Shown: positions 1 to 6,661 of the stretch, piece by piece
How positions within the stretch are numbered: the first letter of the stretch is position 1
Layout: the number at the start of each line of letters is the position of its first letter
Origin: Candidatus Omnitrophota bacterium
GTDB lineage: Bacteria; Omnitrophota; Gorgyraeia; Gygaellales; Profunditerraquicolaceae
Reading direction: 5' to 3'
DNA: 7,450 nucleotides
Assembly: GCA_023229385.1 (NCBI GenBank)
Contig: JALNZI010000069.1
Coordinates: 1 to 7,450, forward strand
Notes under the pieces: generated by a model
The model's database searches: none
Seen by the model: the letters and a program-made list of their open reading frames with translations, nothing else
What the model was told of the DNA's origin: nothing
Position numbers and translations under genes: made by a program

Positions 1-204
1 TTTCTTTTTAGTACGCCTTCTACCTATAGGCATACTTAAATTATTTTCTTTAAAAATAGCGTTGATACTTGACTTTGAAACTTTAATTTTGAGTTTTTCG
101 GAAATCAACAAAGTTAGACTGCGGCAACTTAAGGAAGGATTATTCTTTTTATTTTCAATAATAAAGCTTAAAACCTCAGGTTTAAGCTTGTGGATTACTC
201 CCAT
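1..204 (-). CDS. Helix-turn-helix protein, N-terminal 68 residues (runs off the left edge)
   Basis: An open frame from ATG at 204 continues to base 1 without a stop, so only the N-terminus is visible. A strong GGAGG (209-213) sits 4 nt upstream and fixes the start. The 68 residues look like a homeodomain-like helix-turn-helix: a first helix around residues 9-22, a second around 26-38 with the motif SCRSL, then the turn and a likely recognition helix at 43-54 (VSKSSINAIFKE). A basic tail follows (GRRRTKKK, 61-68). This layout is seen at the N-terminus of IS630/IS481-type transposases and of some uncharacterised DNA-binding proteins; the visible part cannot separate these. It follows the pilus operon on the same strand, but a near-consensus promoter and paired repeats in front of it suggest an independent, possibly self-regulated unit. 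DNA binding is inferred from the fold pattern only. Confidence 0.7.
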   Translation of the reverse strand, partial: MGVIHKLKPEVLSFIIENKKNNPSLSCRSLTLLISEKLKIKVSKSSINAIFKENNLSMPIGRRRTKKK

Positions 205-211
205 GCAACCT

Positions 212-272
212 CCAGATTGGACATTTAATCAAATATACTGCTTATTTATATATTTGTCAAGCCAGACTGGAC
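212..272 (-). repeat. Pair of 11-bp near-palindromic repeats flanking the promoter (candidate operators)
   Basis: Minus-strand GTCCAGTCTGG (262-272) and GTCCAATCTGG (212-222) match at 10 of 11 positions and are offset by exactly 50 bp, close to five helical turns. Each contains a CCA-N3-TGG core with dyad symmetry. One copy lies 2 bp upstream of the -35 box; the other lies just after the expected start point and touches the Shine-Dalgarno. This placement fits binding by a repressor, perhaps the helix-turn-helix protein encoded next to it. The sites are seen; the function is inferred. Confidence 0.45.
232..260 (-). promoter_or_regulatory. Near-consensus sigma-70 promoter of the helix-turn-helix gene
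   Basis: Read on the minus strand, TTGACA (255-260, 6/6 match) is followed after exactly 17 nt by TATATT (232-237, 5/6 match). The expected start point is near 225, giving a leader of about 20 nt that contains the GGAGG ribosome site of the gene starting at 204. It separates this gene from the upstream pilus operon. Confidence 0.7.
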
Positions 273-276
273 GAAA

Positions 277-621
277 TTAATCTAAAAGTTGAAGCTGGTC
301 TTTGATTTGAGTATTGGTAAGATTGAGCTTTCCGGAAGGCAACTCAATAACCCTACTGGATTTCCAATATATAGAGCTAACTCTATTAGAATGAAAATCA
401 GGAAGGGCTTGAATAACTTTATAGTCTTTGTCTACAAAAAGTAAATCTATGGGAAAGCGCATGAAAAAAGTGTGCACAGAATTACAGGGATCAAGGATTA
501 TTGCCTGGTTAGGTAAAAAAACTTTTCTTCCTAATAAACCTTTAGCCCTTGTAAAAAGGGTGCGGGCAATAAAAAGATCTTCAGCTAAAACAACATTCCT
601 GGTTTGATTGATTAGGCGCAT
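277..621 (-). CDS. DUF192 family protein
   Basis: A 114-residue protein with the hallmarks of the DUF192 family: the GLLGRKV motif (residues 28-34), the central block VHTFFMRFPIDLLFVD (49-64) and the late VIELPSG motif (91-97). The family is a small beta-rich domain of unknown biochemical function. Many members have a signal peptide; this one has none, so it is probably cytoplasmic. DUF192 genes are often found beside Tad/Flp pilus genes, and here it is the last gene of the operon, 9 nt after the CpaE-CpaF stop. There is no convincing Shine-Dalgarno in front of its ATG (the nearest purine run is in the preceding gene's last codons), so it is probably translated by coupling to the upstream gene. 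The length is normal for a single-domain member. The family assignment is firm; the link to pilus assembly is guilt by association. Confidence 0.9.
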   Translation of the reverse strand: MRLINQTRNVVLAEDLFIARTLFTRAKGLLGRKVFLPNQAIILDPCNSVHTFFMRFPIDLLFVDKDYKVIQALPDFHSNRVSSIYWKSSRVIELPSGKLNLTNTQIKDQLQLLD

Positions 622-630
622 GGGTATTTC

Positions 631-2790
631 TTATGGCCTGGTAGGCTTAAATATTTCATCCGAAATCGCTACCCCGCGAACACGAATTTCATCCATAAAC
701 GTAGGCTTATATCCGGTGGCGGTAAAATAACCTTGAACCTTGCCTTGGGCATTTACTCCGGTCTGCTTAAAAATAAATATTTCATTCAAATTTATATGCA
801 GCTCATCTTGCATCCCGGCAACCTCAGCAATAGCCAGGATTTTTCGTGAACCATCTGAAAGCCTGGCAGTATGCACGATTATATCAACTGCCGAAGCAAC
901 CATTTCACGAATCGCCCTAACTGGAAGCTCGATCCCGGACATCAGGATCATCGAATCCAAGCGGGATAAAACATCTAAAGTTGAGTTAGCGTGAATAGTG
1001 GTCATTGAACCATCGTGGCCGGTATTCATGGCTTGGAGCATATCTAATGATTCAGTTCCACGGCACTCACCCACAATAATCCTATCCGGACGCATACGCA
1101 GGGTATTACGGAAAAGATCACGAATCGTAAGCCCGCCTTTTCCCTCGATATTCGGCGGACGGGATTCCAGCCTGATCCAATGCTGTTGATTCAATTTAAG
1201 TTCCGCGGCATCTTCCAGAGTTATAATCCGTTCTCCTTCGGGAATAAATTCTGAGAGGGCGTTTAGCACCGTGGTCTTTCCTGAACCTGTCCCTCCGGAA
1301 ACAATGATATTTTTTCTACATAAAACACAGGCTTTGATAAAATCCGCCATCTCAGAGGTAAGCGCCCCCAGATTAAGCAAATCAGTTGTCTTATATCTTT
1401 CTTTACGGAATTTCCTGATTGTCAGCGTAGGCCCGGTTAAAGACAAGGGGGAAATAATTGCGTTCACTCGCGAACCATCAGCAAGACGCGCATCAACCAT
1501 CGGCACTGATTCATCAATACGCCTGCCGATGGGAGCAATAATCCGCTCGATTATCGTCCGGACTTGTTCATTAGAAAGAAACTTTTTGCTGGTTAATTCA
1601 ATCTTGCCGAAACGCTCAACAAAAATCTCATCCTTGTTGTTAACCATAATATCGGTAATTTCCGGATCAGCCAACAAATCTTCCAGGGCACCTAAGCCTA
1701 AGGCTTCATCTAAAATCTCCTTGATCAGTTTCTTTCTTACGTCCTGAGAAGGTATAAAACTACCTGCCTCTTCTACCAAAAGATTGCTTACAGTTATTTC
1801 CGCCTTATCTTTTAAATCTTTGGTTTTCTTGTGATCGGTAAAAACATTAAGATCCAGCTTCTTAATATTCATACTTTCCAACAGGCGAGCGTGTATCCTG
1901 CGCTTGAGAATTAAAATCTCATCTTTATCTTCATTGGCATCCGGCTCAAGCACTGATTCTGTTAAATCCTGGCCTGCCCAGAATTGACCGGATTTCTCTC
2001 TTACTGCCTCTTTCATCTTAATCTGGTCGATATTCCGGCGTTCTACAAATAATTCTTTACCATTAATTAAGATATTGGCGAGTTCAAAGAAAGCCGAGGC
2101 AATTTTAGAACGCGGAGAGTCAACAACTACGGGCATTCTTTGGTTAACCGCCTGATTAACTAATTTGCCTTCGGAAGGGATTTTTTCAAGTATATCTATA
2201 GGTAAATTAACCCGAATCTCCTGCCAGCTGATACTGGACAATGATTCCGCTCTATTAAGCACGAGCTTAATCATACCCAAAGGAAAATGTAAAAACTGTA
2301 AAGTGTCCAAGGCCCATTTAGTCTGGTACACGGAAAGTACATCGGGAGTAACCACTAATAAAATAAGGTTGGCCTGGTTTAATGCAGAAAGAAATACATC
2401 ACTGAAACTCTTACCCGCATCCACAACAATGTAGTCATAATCTTTATCCAGGAAAGCGAATACATCGGGGATTTTTTCCGGGTAGAGAAATCCGGATTGC
2501 TGCGGTTTTAACACACCAGCAAGAAAATCAACATTATTGAATTTAGTCTTAACTACAAAATCCTGTTTCTTGGTAAGGTGGAGCTGTTTGGCAAGAAAAC
2601 CCATCATATCCGCCATGCACTTCTGGGGGCTGATTCCGAGCATATGCGCCATATCGCCAACCACCTGCGTATCCAGATCAACCACACAGACACGTTTGCC
2701 TTCTTTAGCCAAAGATACTGCTAAATTGGCAGCAATAAGCGTTTTACCTACACCGCCCTTGGTGCTGAATATTACTATTATTTTAGCCAT
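631..2790 (-). CDS. cpaF: CpaE/MinD-like ATPase fused to CpaF/TadA pilus assembly ATPase
   Basis: One 719-residue frame holds two motor proteins that are normally separate. Residues 1-245 form a ParA/MinD-type ATPase with deviant Walker A KGGVGKT (11-17), the switch motif VVDLDTQ (36-42) and the hydrophobic strand YIVVDAG (120-126). The N-terminal receiver-like domain usual in CpaE is absent. A charged linker (about 250-290) leads to a complete CpaF: the N-terminal motif LKRRIHARLL (295-304), GLGALEDLLADPEITDIMVN (365-384), GRRIDESVPMVDARLADGSR (422-441), Walker A GGTGSGKTT (499-507), Asp box TLEDAAEL (524-531), Walker B IIVGECRG (571-578) and His box GHDGSMTTIHAN (591-602). CpaF is the hexameric cytoplasmic ATPase that powers pilin polymerisation; CpaE-like proteins help place the system. 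The start ATG lies one base after the cpaC stop with only a weak GGA ribosome site, implying coupling. No stop or strong internal ribosome site splits the two halves. Catalytic residues appear intact in both. Confidence 0.93.
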   Translation of the reverse strand: MAKIIVIFSTKGGVGKTLIAANLAVSLAKEGKRVCVVDLDTQVVGDMAHMLGISPQKCMADMMGFLAKQLHLTKKQDFVVKTKFNNVDFLAGVLKPQQSGFLYPEKIPDVFAFLDKDYDYIVVDAGKSFSDVFLSALNQANLILLVVTPDVLSVYQTKWALDTLQFLHFPLGMIKLVLNRAESLSSISWQEIRVNLPIDILEKIPSEGKLVNQAVNQRMPVVVDSPRSKIASAFFELANILINGKELFVERRNIDQIKMKEAVREKSGQFWAGQDLTESVLEPDANEDKDEILILKRRIHARLLESMNIKKLDLNVFTDHKKTKDLKDKAEITVSNLLVEEAGSFIPSQDVRKKLIKEILDEALGLGALEDLLADPEITDIMVNNKDEIFVERFGKIELTSKKFLSNEQVRTIIERIIAPIGRRIDESVPMVDARLADGSRVNAIISPLSLTGPTLTIRKFRKERYKTTDLLNLGALTSEMADFIKACVLCRKNIIVSGGTGSGKTTVLNALSEFIPEGERIITLEDAAELKLNQQHWIRLESRPPNIEGKGGLTIRDLFRNTLRMRPDRIIVGECRGTESLDMLQAMNTGHDGSMTTIHANSTLDVLSRLDSMILMSGIELPVRAIREMVASAVDIIVHTARLSDGSRKILAIAEVAGMQDELHINLNEIFIFKQTGVNAQGKVQGYFTATGYKPTFMDEIRVRGVAISDEIFKPTRP

Positions 2791-2791
2791 T

Positions 2792-4387
2792 TCATTCCAA
2801 TTGATAGATTATAGGAACATCCACCCAAAGCTGAGCTTCTTTTATTGCAGGAGGAAACGGAGGATAGGGAGTGATCTTCTGCGCTACCCTTATCGCATTC
2901 TCATCGAGCAAGCGATAGCTGGAAGGCTCCTTTACTTTTGAATCCAGCAGGTCTCCCTGCGCAGAAAGCTTGAGGCTTAATTTTAACGTACCCTGAAAAC
3001 CTGCGTCTTTAGCAGCCGCAGGATAAGTCAGGTTCTCAAGAATTTTCCTTTGGATAATCTTAGCATACCTTACAACGGGATCCTTTATATCATCGTCACT
3101 AAGAACAGGTGTTCCGGAAATTGATGGTTTTAATTCTTTCTCCGGCGTCTTTTGATCAACTACGCGCGGGGTCAAAGTAATAAATAACTCCGTATCATCA
3201 GCCTTGGAAAGATCTGAACTCCATCCCTGAGAAATAGTCCTCTGTCTAAAAAATAACCCCAATACCGGCACATCCGAAAGCCAGGGGACTCTATTTAATT
3301 CTTCTTCAGACTTTTTCTTGATTAACCCTCCCAGGGCCATTGTCTGCCCATCGTCGAGGAAAAGCTCAGTCGTGGCTGTACGCTTAGTCATTTTATAGGC
3401 AAGTGCGTAGGTCGTGCTCACCACATCCCCAACCTCACTAACAGTAACATCAAGGTTAAGATGGATACGGCCGGAGTCTTCAATTGACGGCCTGACATTT
3501 AAAATAATCCCGTATTCTTTGTATTCTACAGAACCTCCGGTAGTTGCGCCTACGGAACTTGAACCGCTGGTACCAGGGGTAACTGATCCGCTTAACACCG
3601 GAACTTCCCCTCCGACAACAAGTTTGGCTTCTTTACCGCTCTGGCAAGAAACCCTCGGCCTTGAAAGGATACGCGCCTTGCCATCTTTGATCAAGGCATC
3701 CAGTTTTAAAGTAAACGCGGCCCTGGTTTCATTAACAACATGAAATAGTTTACCCCAGGTTGTCCCGGCAGCGGAAATACCGGGAGAACCGACTTCAGTT
3801 AAACTCAAAGAACTCGGCCAGGTAAAACCAAGGGTATCCTGGGATCCCCGATTAATTTCAATTACCTGAACATCAATTTCTATTACCGTTTCTTCTTCTT
3901 TAACCACGATTAAATCAATGATCTTATCTTTAAGCGCTCCCAGGGCAGTAGCAATACGTTCCCTGTCTGCGGCACGTTTTACCTTGCCCAAAAGTGCAAC
4001 CTTACCCTCTTCATCTTCAGCACTTGTGTAGACATCCGGTAAATTAAGTTTCTTTAGCATATTGTCTATACGGTGTTTAAGCTCTGAGGTGTCTTCTGCA
4101 AATACCTTTAAGCGATAAGACTGTTCTCCAAAATTATCCCAGATAATTAAAGTAGTAGCCCCTACTGCCTTAGGAACAACTGTAAGATCACTTTTACCGA
4201 TATTAGCAACATCAGCAATCGCCGGGTTACCTACGGCAACCCTTTTCGGGGAACTGACTGAAATAATTTTGGTTTGTCCTATGTAAAGCCTTATCTCTTC
4301 CTCAACATCATCCGCAGAATAGCCATTAAAAGGCAGGAAGGTTATAAAAGTAGCAATAAATATTAGGCCAAGAAATAACTTTCTCAT
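2792..4387 (-). CDS. cpaC: CpaC/RcpA-type pilus secretin with C-terminal TonB domain
   Basis: A 531-residue outer-membrane channel protein. It has a Sec signal peptide (MRKL, hydrophobic stretch to about 20, probable cleavage after YSA at 25). Next come the Tad-secretin N-terminal domain (about 30-97, with YIGQTKIISVSSPKRVAVGN), a BON-like region (about 100-165), and the secretin core (about 168-410). The core includes RILSRPRVSCQSGKEAKLVVGGEVPVL in pieces at 239-265, YKEYGIILNVRP (289-300), DGQTMALGGLIKKK (346-359) and VPWLSDVPVLGLFF (367-380). The core would form the pore through which the pilus passes. After a linker, residues 437-531 match a TonB C-terminal domain: LTYPAAAKDAGFQGTLKL (453-470), LLDENAIR (493-500), PYPPFPPA (507-514), ending in a VPIIYQL strand. 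This extra domain is not usual in Tad secretins. AGGAGG (4391-4396) three bases before ATG is a strong ribosome site. The secretin identity is firm; the TonB domain call is by motif pattern. Confidence 0.93.
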   Translation of the reverse strand: MRKLFLGLIFIATFITFLPFNGYSADDVEEEIRLYIGQTKIISVSSPKRVAVGNPAIADVANIGKSDLTVVPKAVGATTLIIWDNFGEQSYRLKVFAEDTSELKHRIDNMLKKLNLPDVYTSAEDEEGKVALLGKVKRAADRERIATALGALKDKIIDLIVVKEEETVIEIDVQVIEINRGSQDTLGFTWPSSLSLTEVGSPGISAAGTTWGKLFHVVNETRAAFTLKLDALIKDGKARILSRPRVSCQSGKEAKLVVGGEVPVLSGSVTPGTSGSSSVGATTGGSVEYKEYGIILNVRPSIEDSGRIHLNLDVTVSEVGDVVSTTYALAYKMTKRTATTELFLDDGQTMALGGLIKKKSEEELNRVPWLSDVPVLGLFFRQRTISQGWSSDLSKADDTELFITLTPRVVDQKTPEKELKPSISGTPVLSDDDIKDPVVRYAKIIQRKILENLTYPAAAKDAGFQGTLKLSLKLSAQGDLLDSKVKEPSSYRLLDENAIRVAQKITPYPPFPPAIKEAQLWVDVPIIYQLE

Positions 4388-4399
4388 TTTCCTCCTTTT

Positions 4400-4430
4400 A
4401 TCTCACGCAAAACCTATACTAACGCGAGAT
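4400..4430 (-). promoter_or_regulatory. Hairpin in the cpaB-cpaC intergenic leader
   Basis: On the minus-strand transcript AUCUCGCG (4430-4423) pairs with CGUGAGAU (4407-4400), an 8-bp stem with one G-U pair and a 15-nt loop. It lies 3 nt before the AGGAGG of cpaC, in the only long gap (107 nt) of the operon. There is no U-run after it in the direction of transcription, so it is not a classical terminator. It may act as an mRNA processing or stability element, or tune secretin translation. The fold is by eye. Confidence 0.4.
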
Positions 4431-4494
4431 TTTTCTCTACAGGACAAACTAAAATCAAAAAATATAAATTCCTGATACAGCAGAACTTTCCTCT

Positions 4495-5412
4495 TTATTT
4501 AATAAGAGAGACTTTCTCTTTATTTAACCCGCGGAAAACTTCTACGTACTCAGTAGTATCAACTACGGGTGCCGCCGGTGCTTCTTTAACTTCGGCACTT
4601 TTTTGTTGAGGCATAATATATTGAAACAAGGTTTCCCAGCTGGCTGGAACCACCGGTTCGACGCTGGCGTCCGCAGGAGAACGCAAAGTCAGACGCATCT
4701 TCCCCTGTTCCTGGACAAAAGCGATAAGATTGGCCTCTTGAGACGCCAGGGCTAAAGTAATCAAGCCCCCGCCACCGGAGGAAGGAGCTTCTTTTTCCGA
4801 ATAGCGGCTGGTTGCACCTGCCGTAAAACCGGTATTCTGACCTACAGCCAAAACTAAAACATTCTGAAATAACGGGACTACCGCGACCTGGCTGGATATT
4901 TGCCCGTCAGCCCCCTGAACAGGAACTTGCAATGTAGCAATTACATCGACATAATCTCCGGGCCTGACCATCCCGGACAAAGAAGCCATGTTATCCACGG
5001 CGATAGAAATCGCTCTTTTACCCGCCGGAGTATTGCTTGCCAAACTGCTTCCTCCGCTTTCCCGGCGAGCCTTAGAAAGCTTGGAAAGACTTATCTGTTC
5101 ACTCTTGGAAATCGGAGCAAGGGTAATCATCCCTAAAACCCTCTCGATAGAGGTAGCTGCCTGGGGTTGAATAAACTGATTAGGCACAATTGAACTCTCA
5201 AGCATATTGGCCTCAATGACTGAACCGCTGGCGATATCCTGCTTAGCCACTAAAACCACAGACTGGTTAGCTTGTATTTTAGCAAGCGTCTTTTTTGCCT
5301 GGGCCTGGGCCTCCTGCTTCTGCTGATCCAGATACATTTTGGTCATCAGGATTGCCACTACCCCCAGGACTACGCCGCTTATTAAAATAAGCTTCTGCTT
5401 TTCTATGGCCAT
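4495..5412 (-). CDS. cpaB: CpaB/RcpC pilus assembly protein
   Basis: A 305-residue protein with one N-terminal membrane helix (about 7-26) and a short alanine/glutamine-rich coiled segment (27-48). A SAF domain follows (about 51-112: VVLVAKQDIASGSVIEANML, then ILAPISKSEQISLSKL-like spacing). The RcpC/CpaB domain includes KRAISIAVDNMASLSGMVRP (132-151), GDYVDVIAT (152-160) and LITLALASQEANLIAFVQEQ (217-236). The C-terminal tail has the YVEVFRGLNKEKV motif (289-301) typical of CpaB. In Tad systems CpaB is an inner-membrane-anchored periplasmic component that works with the CpaC secretin, possibly gating or bridging it to the envelope; SAF domains resemble antifreeze and sugar-binding folds. The start ATG shares its A with the stop of the preceding gene (TAATG), with GGAGAG upstream, so translation is coupled. 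A serine/glycine-rich low-complexity loop lies at 196-216. Length and order are normal for the family. Confidence 0.92.
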   Translation of the reverse strand: MAIEKQKLILISGVVLGVVAILMTKMYLDQQKQEAQAQAKKTLAKIQANQSVVLVAKQDIASGSVIEANMLESSIVPNQFIQPQAATSIERVLGMITLAPISKSEQISLSKLSKARRESGGSSLASNTPAGKRAISIAVDNMASLSGMVRPGDYVDVIATLQVPVQGADGQISSQVAVVPLFQNVLVLAVGQNTGFTAGATSRYSEKEAPSSGGGGLITLALASQEANLIAFVQEQGKMRLTLRSPADASVEPVVPASWETLFQYIMPQQKSAEVKEAPAAPVVDTTEYVEVFRGLNKEKVSLIK

Positions 5413-6329
5413 TATTTTATCTCTCCTTCATAAATATCTATTTTGGCGTCACGGGAAAGCTTCCCGATTACCTCTTCGATAGCCTGCTGCTGCTTCATAA
5501 AGACAAGACCTCTCTTGATTTCATCCCACATTTCAGATAAAGGTTTTTGTTTGCCTCCACGTTTAGCTTCTAATTTAATAATACTGTATCCATCGGGAGT
5601 CTTAAATATACTGCTTATTCTGCCCGTATCCAGCGAATCAGAAAAAGCCACAGAATCAAACTGCGGAGATTTTATCCCTGGCTTAATAAATCCCAAGTCT
5701 CCTCCGTCTTTAGCGCTGGATGATTTAGAATTTACCTTGGCTAAGGCGGCAAAATCCGCACCCTGTAAAAGCTGGATTAAAATATCCCTTGCTTCCTGGT
5801 CGCTGGAAGAAACTATTTCCCTGATCTGGCGTTCCTCCGGCTCCTTTAATTGTTCCTTATATGTATTATAATAATCCTCAACCTCTTTTGAAGAAACATC
5901 CACCTTTTCCGAAATCTGCTTAACAAGCTCCATCACTAAGAGTTGCATCTTAGTTTTATCTAAAGCCGTCAGGACTTCTTCATTCCGATCCAAACCTTTA
6001 TCCAACGCATCCTGATAGAGCAAGGTTCTACGCACCATTTCATTTTTCAGATAATTAATCCTTTGTTCCCTATTAGTGATTTTTAACTCAGGCTGATCTC
6101 CTGGAACATTAGCATTATACATCTCAATTTCCTGGTTAAGATCATCCAAGCCAATGGGGATATTATTTACCTTGGCAACAATCGCCCCTTTGGCTTGAGG
6201 TATAACCGGCGCAGTTTTTACCTCGGTTACCTCTGTCTTTTTAGGTCCGGGAACCTTTATTTTATCACAGCCCAATATTCCTATAAAAATAAAACTCAGA
6301 ATAATGCAAAAGATAAGATTACGCTTCAT
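5412..6329 (-). CDS. Parvulin-type peptidyl-prolyl isomerase lipoprotein (SurA/PrsA-like)
   Basis: With the ATG at 6329 the protein has 305 residues. It has a lipoprotein signal ending in the lipobox ILGC (Cys21), then a proline/valine-rich tether (about 22-48), and a SurA-like N-terminal chaperone region (about 50-160; VAKVNNIPIGLDDLNQEIE, later LVMELVKQISEKVDVSSKEVEDYY). A rotamase domain follows (about 166-256), with REIVSSSDQEA, GADFAALAKVNS, KDGGDLGFIKPG and FDSVAFSDSLDTG typical of parvulins, then a charged C-terminal helix. It would catalyse proline isomerisation and assist folding outside the cytoplasm. Asp at +2 after the lipid cysteine favours inner-membrane retention under the enterobacterial rule. 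As it directly precedes cpaB and cpaC and overlaps cpaB by one base, it is probably a dedicated folding factor for the pilus envelope components. A TTG at 6335 extends the frame by two codons but abuts the ribosome site, so it was not used. Confidence 0.9.
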   Translation of the reverse strand: MKRNLIFCIILSFIFIGILGCDKIKVPGPKKTEVTEVKTAPVIPQAKGAIVAKVNNIPIGLDDLNQEIEMYNANVPGDQPELKITNREQRINYLKNEMVRRTLLYQDALDKGLDRNEEVLTALDKTKMQLLVMELVKQISEKVDVSSKEVEDYYNTYKEQLKEPEERQIREIVSSSDQEARDILIQLLQGADFAALAKVNSKSSSAKDGGDLGFIKPGIKSPQFDSVAFSDSLDTGRISSIFKTPDGYSIIKLEAKRGGKQKPLSEMWDEIKRGLVFMKQQQAIEEVIGKLSRDAKIDIYEGEIK

Positions 6330-6335
6330 ACTCAA

Positions 6336-6340
6336 CCTCC
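6336..6340 (-). promoter_or_regulatory. Ribosome binding site that decides the isomerase start
   Basis: GGAGG here is 6 nt before ATG at 6327-6329, an ideal spacing. The in-frame TTG at 6333-6335 directly touches it and cannot be the main start. The site lies in the 14-nt gap after the upstream small gene. Confidence 0.8.
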
Positions 6341-6343
6341 CTA

Positions 6344-6586
6344 TTATCCCGCCTTTATTTCGTTGATAATTTTAACCAAAAGATCAGCTATTTTGGCGGT
6401 AAGGTACAAGAAAAAGAAAACAAAAACATAAAAAGCCAAAACAAGGGCTCCCATCCACCGGGAATTGCCCGGCACTGTGCCCATAAGCAGGGAAACTCCG
6501 CCTAAAAGACCCAGAAATAAAAAAATCCAGGCAGCTATTTTAACCACTGCACTGGAAAACTTTAAGAAGCCTAAATGTTCACGCAT
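6344..6586 (-). CDS. Small two-helix membrane protein of unknown function
   Basis: An 80-residue hydrophobic protein that I do not recognise. Two membrane spans are visible: about 12-36 (VVKIAAWIFLFLGLLGGVSLLM) and about 45-64 (MGALVLAFYVFVFFFLYLT), joined by a short loop TVPGNSRW (37-44). Short, partly basic ends follow, including an amphipathic C-terminal segment KIADLLVKIINEIKAG. AGGAGG precedes two overlapping ATGs; the one at 6586 (5 nt spacing, in the long frame) is preferred over the one at 6590, which is too close and in another frame. It is the first gene of the pilus operon, only 14 nt before the isomerase lipoprotein, so it is probably co-expressed. No signal peptide, prepilin-type cleavage motif or catalytic residue pattern is apparent, so it is unlikely to be a prepilin or prepilin peptidase. 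The good ribosome site, hydrophobic pattern and operon position make it a real gene; its role is unknown. Confidence 0.75.
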   Translation of the reverse strand: MREHLGFLKFSSAVVKIAAWIFLFLGLLGGVSLLMGTVPGNSRWMGALVLAFYVFVFFFLYLTAKIADLLVKIINEIKAG

Positions 6587-6625
6587 TCATTCCTCCTTAT
6601 GCTTATAATACTTATGTTAGATTTT

Positions 6626-6631
6626 ATTATA
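6626..6631 (-). promoter_or_regulatory. Possible -10 box for the pilus operon
   Basis: A perfect TATAAT on the minus strand lies about 40 nt before the first gene. No good -35 is found at 16-18 nt upstream (only T-rich sequence), so this promoter would be weak or activator-dependent. The operon may also be reached by read-through from the tRNA promoter, since no clear terminator separates them. Confidence 0.3.
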
Positions 6632-6661
6632 AAGCCCGGCAAAATGCAAGAAATATTTAAT

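Noticed and set aside
62..280. Plus-strand 72-codon open frame
   Set aside because: It runs antisense to the helix-turn-helix gene, whose minus-strand frame has a strong ribosome site and promoter; the plus frame has no ribosome site or recognisable protein features.
1271..1747. Plus-strand 158-codon open frame
   Set aside because: It is antisense to the strongly conserved CpaF core and resembles no protein family; a shadow of codon bias.
3595..3690. Small hydrophobic plus-strand frame antisense to the secretin glycine/serine-rich loop
   Set aside because: It lies wholly within cpaC coding sequence and has no start context.
4400..4436. Plus-strand intrinsic terminator (stem followed by TTTTT)
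   Set aside because: The T-run follows the stem only on the plus strand, where no gene is transcribed toward it; on the coding minus strand there is no T-run.
6333..6335. TTG start for the isomerase, two codons upstream
   Set aside because: The Shine-Dalgarno GGAGG directly abuts this TTG, while the ATG at 6329 has ideal 6-nt spacing.
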